Shown one piece after another: positions 1-8,641 of a DNA stretch of 64,000 nucleotides. Both the position numbers and the translations under genes were made by a program. This DNA is from Jonesiaceae bacterium BS-20 (GTDB taxonomy: Bacteria > Actinomycetota > Actinomycetes > Actinomycetales > Cellulomonadaceae): the NCBI GenBank assembly GCA_039995105.1, contig CP146203.1:310001-374000 (forward strand). The letters run 5' to 3'. Position 1 is the stretch's first letter, and the number at the start of each line of letters is the position of its first letter. The notes under the pieces were generated by a model. The model was not told the DNA's origin and did no database searches. It saw only the letters and a program-made list of their open reading frames with translations.

Positions 1-330
1 CTGAGCAGCGTAGCCCTCAACCGGTGTCTCCGTTTCGTTTGCGAGCATGAACAAGATACTCCACCACTGCATGGTGACTTCAGGTCCGGAGTCGCCACCG
101 ATCTTCGTTGCCTTAGTGAACTTGGGTAGCGGGATATCTGATGGAAAATCCTCGGGCAAGCCCTCCCCAACGACCTTCTTACTCTCTGAACCCTCTGCGG
201 GCTGCTCTTCCTTCTCACTCTCTGCGGGCGCCCGCTCCGAAGACGAGGTGGTTGAATCGTCCGTGTTTGAGTTATCTTACTGGGGGGAGTCACTGCCGCA
301 CCCGGACAGTAGTGTAGTGCTGCATTGCTG
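1..330 (-). pseudogene. Decayed lipoprotein gene with an in-frame stop
   Basis: The minus strand reads a lipobox-like LSGC (Cys codon 298-300) followed by GSDSPQ, then a TAA stop at 277-279. The same frame then stays open to the window edge, with a Ser/Thr/Glu-rich linker (DNSNTDDSTTSSSERAP) and a more ordered part (EDFPSDIPLPKFTKATK). This is the layout of a secreted actinobacterial lipoprotein. No convincing start codon or hydrophobic signal core precedes the lipobox, so the 5' end also looks damaged. Family unknown. A recent nonsense mutation or a sequence error could explain the stop; the missing signal core favours decay. Confidence 0.5.
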
Positions 331-378
331 TCGAGCATTGAAGCGATTGATCAATATTGATCGGGTTGCTGAGTGCCT

Positions 379-399
379 GCCGGGGAGTCGAACCCCGGC
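379..399 (-). terminator. Hairpin resembling a tRNA T-arm
   Basis: A 7-bp perfect stem (GCCGGGG/CCCCGGC) closes a TTCGACT loop on the minus strand, just after the surface-protein gene that ends at 425. Stem and loop match a tRNA T-arm. No matching acceptor, D or anticodon arm precedes it, because the CDS ends only about 25 bases upstream, and no T-run follows. It may end the upstream transcript or be a remnant of a tRNA-associated attachment site. Confidence 0.4.
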
Positions 400-424
400 G
401 AAGACCATCCAGGCTGTCTTGCAA

Positions 425-2179
425 TTATGCTTGCTGGCGGCGTGTTCTGCCGGTCAGGATTAGTAGTCCACCAATACCCAAGAGAGCAGCGGTAAGGATG
501 CCCACCATGGCATCGGGACCACCGGTCTTAGCCAGGGCCTCACCGGTAACTTGGACTCGGACTGTCTCTTCGACGTCAGTTTCTTCAACCTCATCGGTTA
601 CTTTTACGTCAGTCTCTTCGGCCTTGTCGCCGTCCTCAGTGGTGTCACTGTCTGGGTCGGGGCAAGCCTCGTTGGTGTCGGGTGCGTAGCCATACTCGCG
701 GAGTGTGGGGTCAAGGGCTTCGGTCGGGTCGGAGAAAACGTACCCTTCGTTGGCCACCGCGGTGAGCAGGCCCTCGGCAGTGATCACCCAAGTGAAGTTG
801 TCTGGAACATCAGAACCTGTGGGGAGCCGCCAGGTCGCGTTATCAGGACCGCACGGATCGTCAACCGGTAGGTCGCCGTTGGGTGCATCGATCACGGTCG
901 GTGCGGGAGTCTCGCACTGTGCATCATCGAGAAGGATCACCAATTCTGCGGAGAGGTGGTCGCTAGAGGTACTAACCCAGTCGCTTGCGGGATCGACGTA
1001 GATGGAATGATCGTCACCGGATAGGACGGCCTTGATGGTGACGGTCTGGCCGGGAGCCACGTTACCTTCGATCGAGTACGTAATGCCCTCCGTGGTAGGC
1101 AGGCTGATCTGCGGGTAGGCAATGTCACCGTTCATGCAGACTGCTTGGGTTACCTCTGGGGTTTCCGGTTCGGCATCTGCACGGCTGATGTGCTGTCTAA
1201 TCTGGCCGGTGAAGACCACGTCGCTGACGGTCCCGGCGGAGATAGTCGTGTTCCACTCGAGATTCTTGTTACCCGAAGTTGCAAACGTCCACGTGTTGGT
1301 GGCTAAGTCGTAGTTGAAACCCGTGTCCAATGAAGTCATCAAGACTGGATTGCCCGCTACATCAGTAACCGGGTTGGATGTTGCCGTTCCGAGCGGGACT
1401 GATGGTAAGTCAACAATCTGGCTGCTAAGTTGCAAGACCTCGAGGTTGGTCAGGTTGGCAAGCGGAGTGGGATCGACAATTTGGTTAGCGCCTAGGTACA
1501 GCCTTGTCAGGCCGGTCATACTTTGAAATGGTGTGAGGTCGGTGATCTGGCTATTGGCGGCATGCAAGATATCAAGATTGGGCATGCTGGCAATCGGCGA
1601 CCAATCCGTGATGGTGTTATTACCGATGTATAGCGACGTCAATGATGAAACGGTGGCTAGTTCAGTAACGTCTGCAATACTGTTGCTGCCTAATCCCAAG
1701 TAATAGATGACCGGTGAGCCAGTGAGATCGGGTAGGTCAGCATCGGTGACACCGGTATGGGACACGTCCAAGTGGCGCAGCTTGGCTAGATTCCGTATGG
1801 GTGTGTGACTGGTAAGTGGGTTGTTACTAAGCAGGATCTGGTCTAGGTTTGGCATTCTTTCTAGACCGGTAATGTCGGTAATGCCCAGATTCCGGCAGTC
1901 AACCACTGTGATCCCGTCAGCCTGAGCCGCAGCGATTGGGTCAGAATCACCCTGCCCGAGGCTCGCGTTTATGCAGGCCCGCAAGGCAGGATCGGGCATG
2001 GTGATCGGGTCGGAAGTATCCGCCTGTGCGGGCAGCGCCGTTGCTAGACCGCCACCAAGGATGAGCAAGATTGCTGCGACAAACCCGGTGATACGGCGGG
2101 GACGGTAAGCGGACGGCCACCGGCGGACTCTGGATTGGCTTGGGTTAGGCGGGTTGGCCACTCTTATGTGGTGCTTCAC
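425..2179 (-). CDS. Secreted leucine-rich-repeat surface protein with LAxTG sorting signal
   Basis: 584 residues. A long basic N-terminus and hydrophobic core end in an AxA-type site near residue 53 (ALPAQA), giving Sec export. Residues about 85-260 are internalin-type leucine-rich repeats (repeated LxxLxxLxLxxNxIxD, e.g. LTSLYIGNNTITDW). Bacterial Ig-like or linker sequence follows, then an acidic Glu/Asp/Thr stretch (EEVEETDVEETVRVQV). The tail has LAKTG at about 549-553, a hydrophobic helix and basic RTRRQQA: a class E type sortase signal. It probably acts in adhesion or protein binding on the cell wall; the ligand is unknown. It is divergent from the AfsR-like regulator, with repeat-type operator sequence between them. 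Confidence 0.85.
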   Translation of the reverse strand: MKHHIRVANPPNPSQSRVRRWPSAYRPRRITGFVAAILLILGGGLATALPAQADTSDPITMPDPALRACINASLGQGDSDPIAAAQADGITVVDCRNLGITDITGLERMPNLDQILLSNNPLTSHTPIRNLAKLRHLDVSHTGVTDADLPDLTGSPVIYYLGLGSNSIADVTELATVSSLTSLYIGNNTITDWSPIASMPNLDILHAANSQITDLTPFQSMTGLTRLYLGANQIVDPTPLANLTNLEVLQLSSQIVDLPSVPLGTATSNPVTDVAGNPVLMTSLDTGFNYDLATNTWTFATSGNKNLEWNTTISAGTVSDVVFTGQIRQHISRADAEPETPEVTQAVCMNGDIAYPQISLPTTEGITYSIEGNVAPGQTVTIKAVLSGDDHSIYVDPASDWVSTSSDHLSAELVILLDDAQCETPAPTVIDAPNGDLPVDDPCGPDNATWRLPTGSDVPDNFTWVITAEGLLTAVANEGYVFSDPTEALDPTLREYGYAPDTNEACPDPDSDTTEDGDKAEETDVKVTDEVEETDVEETVRVQVTGEALAKTGGPDAMVGILTAALLGIGGLLILTGRTRRQQA

Positions 2180-2292
2180 GGTGATCCTTCACGTCGTGGG
2201 GGAGCGGCCGCAACCATTGCGGCCGCTGACTGGTCACAAGGCGGATATGGACAGAACCCACATCACACCTTTGTCTATTCCTATGTGAAGCC

Positions 2293-2325
2293 GCTCACGC
2301 GACGCTCACATGACGCTGGCGCAGC
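2293..2325 (+). promoter_or_regulatory. Three tandem 11-bp repeats, candidate SARP operator
   Basis: GCTCACGCGAC, GCTCACATGAC and GCTGGCGCAGC stand head to tail in exact 11-bp register. SARP-family activators bind direct heptamers spaced one helical turn (about 11 bp) apart. The repeats lie between the divergent surface-protein and AfsR-like genes, so autoregulation and control of the surface protein are plausible. Binding is inferred. Confidence 0.5.
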
Positions 2326-2408
2326 ATGATTGCGATGCATGTCAGAGCTATCCGGACGCTTCGGGGCGGCTGGATTTGATCGTTGCTAGTTTGTTGTATT
2401 GTCGGGAT

Positions 2409-5400
2409 ATGGGGTTAATGGCGGTGCCGGACGTATTTGTGCTTGGCCCGGTGGCATTGTCCAATGATGGGCATGACCATCCGGTGCGGGGCGCCAAACA
2501 GCAAGCACTGCTGGCGATGCTGGTAGTTGCCCGGGGGCAACCATTAGGCGCAGAGCAGGTCATTGCCACTTTGTGGGATAAGCGTAGGCCCCGAGATCCT
2601 GCTCATGCCCTGCAAGCGCAGATCTCACGGCTACGGTCAACACTTCCCATCGAGATCGAATTTACCAACGGTGGATACCGAATCGACCCTGCAACATTTC
2701 GGACTGATGCCACAAGATTTGAACGACTCTACGAGCAAAGCCGCTGGCTCCTTACAGATGGTGACCTCTCCCAAGCTTCTGAGTGCTTGCATGAAGCACT
2801 TGGACTTTGGCGCGGCAATTCCTTCGAAGGCATGCACTCGATTGCGGCTCTACAGATTGAATCGGTGAGGTTGACCAAACTACGTGCGGCAGCGCTCGCG
2901 GATCGGATTGACGTAGATCTTGCGCTCGGACGAAATACAGCGGTTGTGCCCGAACTCCATGCGCTTGTTGAAGAACAGCCGTTTCTTGAACGGCATTGGG
3001 GCCAGCTGATGGCGGCCCTGTATACCAGTGGCAACACGCATGAAGCCCTGGAAACTTTCTCCCGGGCCCGTCAAACCTTAGTAGAACATCTCGGTGTTGA
3101 GCCAAACGGTGAACTGAGCAGACTGCACCTGCAGATCCTGCGGGAAGAGCCACCTGAGGCACTGCTGCGACTGCCCACAGTGGCAACGGCCCGGAGCAAT
3201 CCTCACAGCTCCCCACTGGACATGGCTACCTTGTCAGTGACCTCAAATAGCTCAAGTACATTGCTAACGCTCCTCGGAGAAAAGCGGGCACTGATCCTGA
3301 CCGGCCCCGCTGGTATTGGTAAGACCCACCTCATGCGAACCATCGCCGCTACCTTAGAGAACCAGCATCAACTGGCACCACTACTTACCGCGAGCCCCCT
3401 GAGCAAGACCATCCCACTGGGAGCTTTTCTCGGAACGGACGGTTCCATTCCCAAGGACAGACTGGCTCCGGCTGCACTGATCGACTTCTTCACGCGGCAG
3501 CGATCCCAAGCCGTGCTGTTAATTGATAACGCAGATCAGCTGGACGACACGTCGCTGTTTATCCTCATCAGCCTGATCCGTACCTCGGGGCTGCAAGCCG
3601 TTATCACCACCCGCGACCTGAACAGCGCTCCGGAAGAGATTAAAGCGCTATATGACAGCGGTGAACTCAACCATGTAGCAGTCGATGGGCTGACCGATGC
3701 CGACGTGGATGAACTTGCCATGCACATGGTCGGTGGACCGCTGACCCCTGACACTAGGCCTCGTATCCTCGAAATCACCAATGGCAATCCGCTACACCTG
3801 CGAGAAATCATCACCGGATCGCTCCGGGAGGGCCGCCTAGCCCGTACCGTCCACGGTTGGGAACTGCAGGGCGAACCCACCCCAACGCCGCGTCTTGCGC
3901 ATCTGGTTGGTAAGCGCTTTGATGGACTGAGCGATGCGGTGATAGAAGCGGCCACCGCGGTGGCCATTGCCGGCGAGTATCCCGCCAGCGCGCTTGAAGA
4001 ATCTACTCGACGAGCACTTGCGCGGGCCAACGTCCTGGAGTTCACCGACCAAGAGTGGGTTCGACTTGTCCACCCGCTAGATGCTGAGATTATGCGCTCG
4101 CGTTGCTCGGCTAGCTTGTGGCATGAGATTTCCCGTGAAGTATTGCAAGTCCTACGCGGTAGAGGACAGGAACGCCCAGAAGCACGTCGCCGTGCACATG
4201 TTCTGGCCCTTGACTTGGATGAGGAGATTGATACCGAAGCTACGGTTGCGCTGGCGGAGCATGCGTTAGGTAGTTTCGATGAACGCCTTGCACTGCGGGC
4301 TGCCGAGGCAGTTGTTGCTCGGACTCCTGGATCGGTTAACGGACACCGGATTGCGGCGCAGGCGGCATCGGTAATGGGAATGGCTCTCAGGGCGGATGAA
4401 CATTTTGACAGGGCTCGTAAGAATGCCGTTAGTGGGGCTGAGCGCACAGCAGTAGCTTTGGCCCGCGGACGTCATCTAGGGCTTATTCAGCACGATGCCA
4501 CCGGCGCATTGAAGATCATCAATGAAGCGCTTGAAGAAGTTGAAAGCCCCAGCGAGGTTGCGCACCTGCAACGTGCTCGCATGCGCTGGGCCGCAGTTGC
4601 GGGCCAAGGTGGGGAGCTGGCAAGCGTGCCCACTGAGGCATCGGATGCTGCGACCGCGCTGGGTATGATCACCGTCGGAATGTCAGGAGTGATCACGGGG
4701 CCACTCAAAGAAGCCCAGCGTGTTCTGCTTAGGCTACGTGCTACACCCAATTGTGTGATCGAGCTGGTGCCCGGTGGCGCAGCACTGATCGAGCTCACTG
4801 AAATCATGGCCTTGTCTAACACCGGTGACGTGACTGCCACGCGCAGGCGCCTAGAAGCGATTATCACTGCGGTGACCGAACACGCCCCCGAGACTCTTGG
4901 GATGTGGGAGTACGCGCTGGGTTTTAGTCAGTTGCTGTCCGGTGACATCGCACGAGCCTACGAGATAGGCCAGTCAGCTGCCGCTCACTTGGCGTGGCGG
5001 GATGCTGCCGGTCTGCTCCCTGCGGCAAGGGCCCTAGCAGCTGCGGCAGCCCAAGCAACCGGGCGTACGACCGATGCTCGCAAGCTCTTTGATGCTGTAC
5101 CCGCATCTGCCGTCCATGATCCCAAGGTTGTCATGCTGCGAGCTTGGGCGGATGCGTGGCAGGCCAAGACCGAACAACGCGACGAGGACGCCGCACAAAC
5201 GCTCGTCAAAGCTGCGCAGTGGCTACTCGCAGCCCAGCATAATTTCTTTGCGGGAATGCTCGCGCACTGTGCTGCTCGAATCGGGGGTGCACGGATTGGG
5301 AGAGCTGACAGAGGTGAGCAGCTTAGTAAAGCAGTTGCGGTGCTGCGCGAGGCCGAGGCGGTTGCTGGCGGCGGATTGTTGGATATTTTCTTACGTCATG

Positions 5401-5639
5401 GTGAGGCGGTACTCGTTGGGGATCATTCCGCACTGGACCTGATCGCCAGGGATGCTCGTGAGCTCGGTATGACTAATACGGCAACCGATATTTGGCTATC
5501 GCTTCTGAGAACTACTGACGATGTCTTCCTTTCGCCTGCGAAGGAGCGGCACTTACGTAGTTTGATCGGTCGCATGCGCGGTGAGGTGCCAACGATGACA
5601 TTGTGGACGGCGACGCCCAGTGGTCTGCAAGCAATATAA
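2409..5639 (+). CDS. AfsR/SARP-type transcriptional regulator with NTPase and helical repeat domain
   Basis: About 1076 residues. The N-terminus is an OmpR-like winged helix (DVFVLGPVALS...RGAKQQALLAMLV) followed by a bacterial transcriptional activation domain (ALQAQISRLRS to the LQILREEPPE region). An NTPase follows with Walker A GPAGIGKT (about residue 295) and Walker B-like AVLLIDNADQ. The long C-terminal part is alpha-helical, TPR-like and Ala-rich, and has no LuxR HTH. The family activates transcription from 11-bp direct repeats. An ATG at 2310 is also open, but the winged helix begins near 2420; ATG 2409, ATG 2418 or GTG 2424 are likelier starts and the RBS does not decide. Confidence 0.85.
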   Translation: MGLMAVPDVFVLGPVALSNDGHDHPVRGAKQQALLAMLVVARGQPLGAEQVIATLWDKRRPRDPAHALQAQISRLRSTLPIEIEFTNGGYRIDPATFRTDATRFERLYEQSRWLLTDGDLSQASECLHEALGLWRGNSFEGMHSIAALQIESVRLTKLRAAALADRIDVDLALGRNTAVVPELHALVEEQPFLERHWGQLMAALYTSGNTHEALETFSRARQTLVEHLGVEPNGELSRLHLQILREEPPEALLRLPTVATARSNPHSSPLDMATLSVTSNSSSTLLTLLGEKRALILTGPAGIGKTHLMRTIAATLENQHQLAPLLTASPLSKTIPLGAFLGTDGSIPKDRLAPAALIDFFTRQRSQAVLLIDNADQLDDTSLFILISLIRTSGLQAVITTRDLNSAPEEIKALYDSGELNHVAVDGLTDADVDELAMHMVGGPLTPDTRPRILEITNGNPLHLREIITGSLREGRLARTVHGWELQGEPTPTPRLAHLVGKRFDGLSDAVIEAATAVAIAGEYPASALEESTRRALARANVLEFTDQEWVRLVHPLDAEIMRSRCSASLWHEISREVLQVLRGRGQERPEARRRAHVLALDLDEEIDTEATVALAEHALGSFDERLALRAAEAVVARTPGSVNGHRIAAQAASVMGMALRADEHFDRARKNAVSGAERTAVALARGRHLGLIQHDATGALKIINEALEEVESPSEVAHLQRARMRWAAVAGQGGELASVPTEASDAATALGMITVGMSGVITGPLKEAQRVLLRLRATPNCVIELVPGGAALIELTEIMALSNTGDVTATRRRLEAIITAVTEHAPETLGMWEYALGFSQLLSGDIARAYEIGQSAAAHLAWRDAAGLLPAARALAAAAAQATGRTTDARKLFDAVPASAVHDPKVVMLRAWADAWQAKTEQRDEDAAQTLVKAAQWLLAAQHNFFAGMLAHCAARIGGARIGRADRGEQLSKAVAVLREAEAVAGGGLLDIFLRHGEAVLVGDHSALDLIARDARELGMTNTATDIWLSLLRTTDDVFLSPAKERHLRSLIGRMRGEVPTMTLWTATPSGLQAI

Positions 5640-5648
5640 GGTAGCGAC

Positions 5649-6320
5649 ATGGATGCCTCACCTTCCCCAGCGGGTTCACTGCTCGCTATTTGCCGTGTTC
5701 ACCAGCTGCTGCCCTCGGTTACCACGTGGGGGATTACCGCAATTGATAAGCGTTCGGTTGCGGAACCGGTGAACGTCCGCAAGTTGGGGCTGTTTGGTGA
5801 TGTCCAAGTTGATCGGGAACACCATGGTGGGTATGACCAGGCAGTTTACGCGTACTCCCAAGAAGATGCCGACTATTGGGGTGCAGAACTAGGCCGCCCA
5901 ATTACTCCGGGACTCTTTGGTGAGAACCTGCGTACCCGGGGGATTGCAACGACCGACGCCGTTATTGGCACACGCTGGCAGATAGGCACAGCCATCTTGG
6001 AAGTCACCTCGCCACGGAACCCGTGCGCCACCTTTGCTGAGCGGATGGGCGAGCCGCAGTGGGTCAAGAGATTTACCCGGGCCGGTCGAGTGGGCTGCTA
6101 CCTACGCGTGATTCAAACGGGTAAGGCCCAAGCGGGCGACAGTATTGTTGAAGAGTATGTACCCGATCACGGGATTACCGTGGGGATGGTCTTTGCAGGA
6201 CTTTCCCTAGCCGAGGCAAAGGCACTCCTGGCAGCGCAAGAATCTGGTGGGCTTGATCTGGCAGAGAATGTGATGAAAGAGATCCGAAGGACCTTCAAAC
6301 GCAGCGGTCTGGTCGCTTAA
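5649..6320 (+). CDS. MOSC domain protein (YiiM-like)
   Basis: 223 residues. MOSC beta-barrel with the family Cys in PRNPC (about residue 125), HGG in DREHHGGYDQAVYAY, and GLFGENL. MOSC proteins handle molybdenum-cofactor sulfur; the YiiM branch has been linked to N-hydroxylated base reduction and 6-hydroxyaminopurine resistance. The C-terminal helix pair (SLAEAKALLAAQ) is the usual YiiM extension. It starts 9 bp after the AfsR-like gene, suggesting co-transcription, and its last codons overlap the converging glycosylase gene. Confidence 0.85.
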   Translation: MDASPSPAGSLLAICRVHQLLPSVTTWGITAIDKRSVAEPVNVRKLGLFGDVQVDREHHGGYDQAVYAYSQEDADYWGAELGRPITPGLFGENLRTRGIATTDAVIGTRWQIGTAILEVTSPRNPCATFAERMGEPQWVKRFTRAGRVGCYLRVIQTGKAQAGDSIVEEYVPDHGITVGMVFAGLSLAEAKALLAAQESGGLDLAENVMKEIRRTFKRSGLVA

Positions 6321-6982
6321 CAGTTCATGGCAGTTGGGACCACAATAGCGAGGTCAGCGTAGGTGCATTCTCCACGCGCCACGGCCTGACAAAACAACAC
6401 CTTGAGTGCGTGAAAATCTACAAAATCTTGGTGTGAGAAGTCTGCGCAGAACCGTGACGCAAAGGCATGTAGGGGTAGATAGCCCTTGGGAAGGTTCACG
6501 AGCCCAACGCCGGTAAACAACTTGCGTGCGTAGGCATCGGCAATAAAAGTCTTGCGACCGTATGTAGAGAGCATGATCAAGTGGGCGGTCTCTGGCCCTA
6601 CCCCGGAAATTGTGGTCAGGCTCTGGAACAGCGTACCGTCCTCAAGGTCAGTCCCATCCTGTGCGTGCTCGAGTAACCACGTGGCAGCAGACCTGAGGTA
6701 TCCGGGTTTGCGGGTATGAAATCCGGCGGACCAAACTAACTCGGTTAGATCAGTGATGGGCAACTGCAGCAGTAATTCTGGTTGGTCCAGTACACCAGCC
6801 GCCCTCAAATTCTGCAGGGCCTTATGGGCACTAGTCCACGTGGTTTGCTGAACCAAAATGGACCCGTAGACCCTCCGGATCTGGGTATGCACGTCTGCGG
6901 GCCACCAGTCTTGGGTTTCAAGTCCGGTGGCCCGCAAACGGGTTAGTAGTGTGCGGCCCAGTGTTGGAGTTAGATCAAGCAT
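6317..6982 (-). CDS. HhH-GPD (EndoIII-fold) DNA glycosylase, MagIII-like
   Basis: 221 residues. The helix-hairpin-helix ISGVGPETA is followed by the GPD catalytic Asp in TFIADAYARKLF. At the EndoIII Lys position the sequence has Glu (GVGPETA instead of GVGRKTA), and the four-Cys iron-sulfur loop is absent. Both features and the length fit monofunctional alkylpurine glycosylases of the MagIII type rather than AP-lyase EndoIII. It would excise 3-methyladenine-like lesions in base excision repair. The ending SHQDFVDFHALKVLFC resembles that family. It converges on the MOSC gene with a 4-bp overlap. Confidence 0.75.
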   Translation of the reverse strand: MLDLTPTLGRTLLTRLRATGLETQDWWPADVHTQIRRVYGSILVQQTTWTSAHKALQNLRAAGVLDQPELLLQLPITDLTELVWSAGFHTRKPGYLRSAATWLLEHAQDGTDLEDGTLFQSLTTISGVGPETAHLIMLSTYGRKTFIADAYARKLFTGVGLVNLPKGYLPLHAFASRFCADFSHQDFVDFHALKVLFCQAVARGECTYADLAIVVPTAMNC

Positions 6983-7011
6983 GCTCCAAGGTTAGGCCAC
7001 GAAAAGGTGGG

Positions 7012-7854
7012 TTAGGCGAGTTCTTGCGGGATCCACCACAGGCCGTCGTTGTTTTCCTTGAGGTAGGCCTTGAACTCTTCGGAGTGGTAGGCGTCAACAA
7101 TTGCTTTGGCCCACTTGGCGTCTTTGTTTTCTTCCTTGACCACAACCTGCAGGACCAGGTGATCCAAAATGTCCTCTGTGGCGAGTGCCGTTGAGGCGTC
7201 GATACCAGCGTTGTAAACAATGGAGCCGGTCAGGACAAAGTAGTCAAAATCCTTACTGGCGGCCGGGATGGTCAGGGACTTGAGTTCGGTGAACTTCAAG
7301 TTGTGCGGGTTGGCAACAATAGCGTCCTGGGTGACCTTGGAAAAGTCGGTGTCCGGAGCCAGCTCGATCCAGCCAATCTTCTCAAGCAGGAGGTAGGCGC
7401 GGGCCGTGTTTGAGGCATCGTTAGGGACTGCGATGGTGGCGCCCTCGGTGACTTCCTCGAGGGATGCGTGGTTGTCGGAGTAGATCCCGGCCGGAACCGT
7501 TGGGATCACGCTGATCGGTGTGAGGTCCCCGTCATTATTGGCGTTGAAGTCCTCCAAGTAGGCAATGTGCTGCTCCACATTGAAGTCCACGTCCCCGTCA
7601 TTGAGCGCAATGTCAGCGTTGAGTAGGTCGGACATGTCCTTGGCCTCGAGGGTGTAGCCTTCTTTTTCCAAGATGGGCTTAACCGCCTCTTCAAAGAGTT
7701 CGGTGTAAGGTCCCTGTGACTTGGAGTAGGTAATGGTGGTTTTATCGGAGCCCTGAGAGCCAGCATCGGATGGCTTGGAAGCGCCCGGTTCGGCGCAGGC
7801 GGTCAGCGCCAAGGCAATGGTGCCGGCAAGTGCAAGAGTGCGAAGCGTTTTCAT
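7012..7854 (-). CDS. metQ: MetQ/NlpA-family substrate-binding lipoprotein
   Basis: 280 residues. Signal peptide with lipobox LTAC (Cys about 19), then the NlpA fold: ITYSKSQGPYTELFEEAVKPIL, NVEQHIAYLEDF, IAVPNDASNTARAYLLLEKIGWI and a C-terminal DAYHSEEFKAYL. The family captures methionine or related sulfur amino acids outside the membrane and passes them to MetI/MetN. It is last in the minus-strand set M20 hydrolase, metN, metI, metQ. Methionine is the default ligand, but the Cys-codon leader upstream suggests a cysteine-related substrate. Confidence 0.9.
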   Translation of the reverse strand: MKTLRTLALAGTIALALTACAEPGASKPSDAGSQGSDKTTITYSKSQGPYTELFEEAVKPILEKEGYTLEAKDMSDLLNADIALNDGDVDFNVEQHIAYLEDFNANNDGDLTPISVIPTVPAGIYSDNHASLEEVTEGATIAVPNDASNTARAYLLLEKIGWIELAPDTDFSKVTQDAIVANPHNLKFTELKSLTIPAASKDFDYFVLTGSIVYNAGIDASTALATEDILDHLVLQVVVKEENKDAKWAKAIVDAYHSEEFKAYLKENNDGLWWIPQELA

Positions 7855-7972
7855 GAGGGTAACTTTCTGTGATTACTGTAAAGAAACTTGAAAATGGCAT
7901 GGTTCATGCGGGGCGGGTGCCATTGGGCGGCCCGCCATAGGGTTAAAGAGGATAGAAAGTGAGGGAGGGCGG

Positions 7973-8641
7973 CTACTTCGGTTCCCGCAGGCGGCGGGCC
8001 AATCTGGTGCCAAACAACTGCATGATCTGGACAAAGACGACCAGGATGATGACGGTAAAGATCATGAGGGGAGTGTTAAACCGTTCGCGGCCGTACGTCA
8101 GGGCAAGATCTCCTACACCACCACCACCGCCATATCCGGCCATTGCGGTGGCCCCCAGCAGGCCAATGACCGCGGTGGTCAGCGCCAATACGATTGAGCT
8201 GTATGCCTCCGGTAACAAGAAGTGCCGTATGACCTGGAAGTTGGAGGCGCCCATGGCCTTGGCTGCCTCAATGACTCCGGGAGAAACCTCAAGCAAGCTA
8301 GCTTCCACTAGGCGGGCAATGAACGGGGCAATGTAGATGATCAGGGGGACGAGGGCGGCCTTGGAACCAATACCGGTCCCAATGATCAACCGGGTGAACG
8401 GATAGATCGCTACCAACAAAATGATGAAGGGAATACTGCGCACAATATTGATGACCACGTTGGTAACGCCATAGGCCACTTTGTTGGGCGTCAGCCCACC
8501 CTGCTTGGTGGTGACCAAAATCAGGGCCAAACCAATGCCAAGTGCGGAGCCAATGAGCATGCCCCAACCGAGCATGTAAATGGTTTGTACCCCTGCAAGG
8601 ACGAGCTTGTCCACGGTGATACCAAACAAGATGTTATCCAA
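7973..8641 (-). CDS. metI: MetI-type ABC permease
   Basis: 222 residues with five predicted membrane helices and the EAA loop (EVSPGVIEAAKAMGASNFQVIRHFLLPEA). The order VVINIVRSIPFIILLVAIYPFTR is characteristic of MetI. It forms the dimeric channel of the MetNIQ importer. The start overlaps the end of metN by 8 bp, so translation is coupled, and metQ follows after about 118 bp. Confidence 0.92.
   Translation of the reverse strand: MDNILFGITVDKLVLAGVQTIYMLGWGMLIGSALGIGLALILVTTKQGGLTPNKVAYGVTNVVINIVRSIPFIILLVAIYPFTRLIIGTGIGSKAALVPLIIYIAPFIARLVEASLLEVSPGVIEAAKAMGASNFQVIRHFLLPEAYSSIVLALTTAVIGLLGATAMAGYGGGGGVGDLALTYGRERFNTPLMIFTVIILVVFVQIMQLFGTRLARRLREPK

Noticed and set aside
376-424. Complete tRNA gene
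   Set aside because: Only a T-arm-like hairpin can be formed; no room or sequence for the other arms.
3536-4447. 303-codon open frame opposite the AfsR-like gene
   Set aside because: Ser/Arg-rich antisense frame in a GC-rich gene; the plus-strand regulator explains it.
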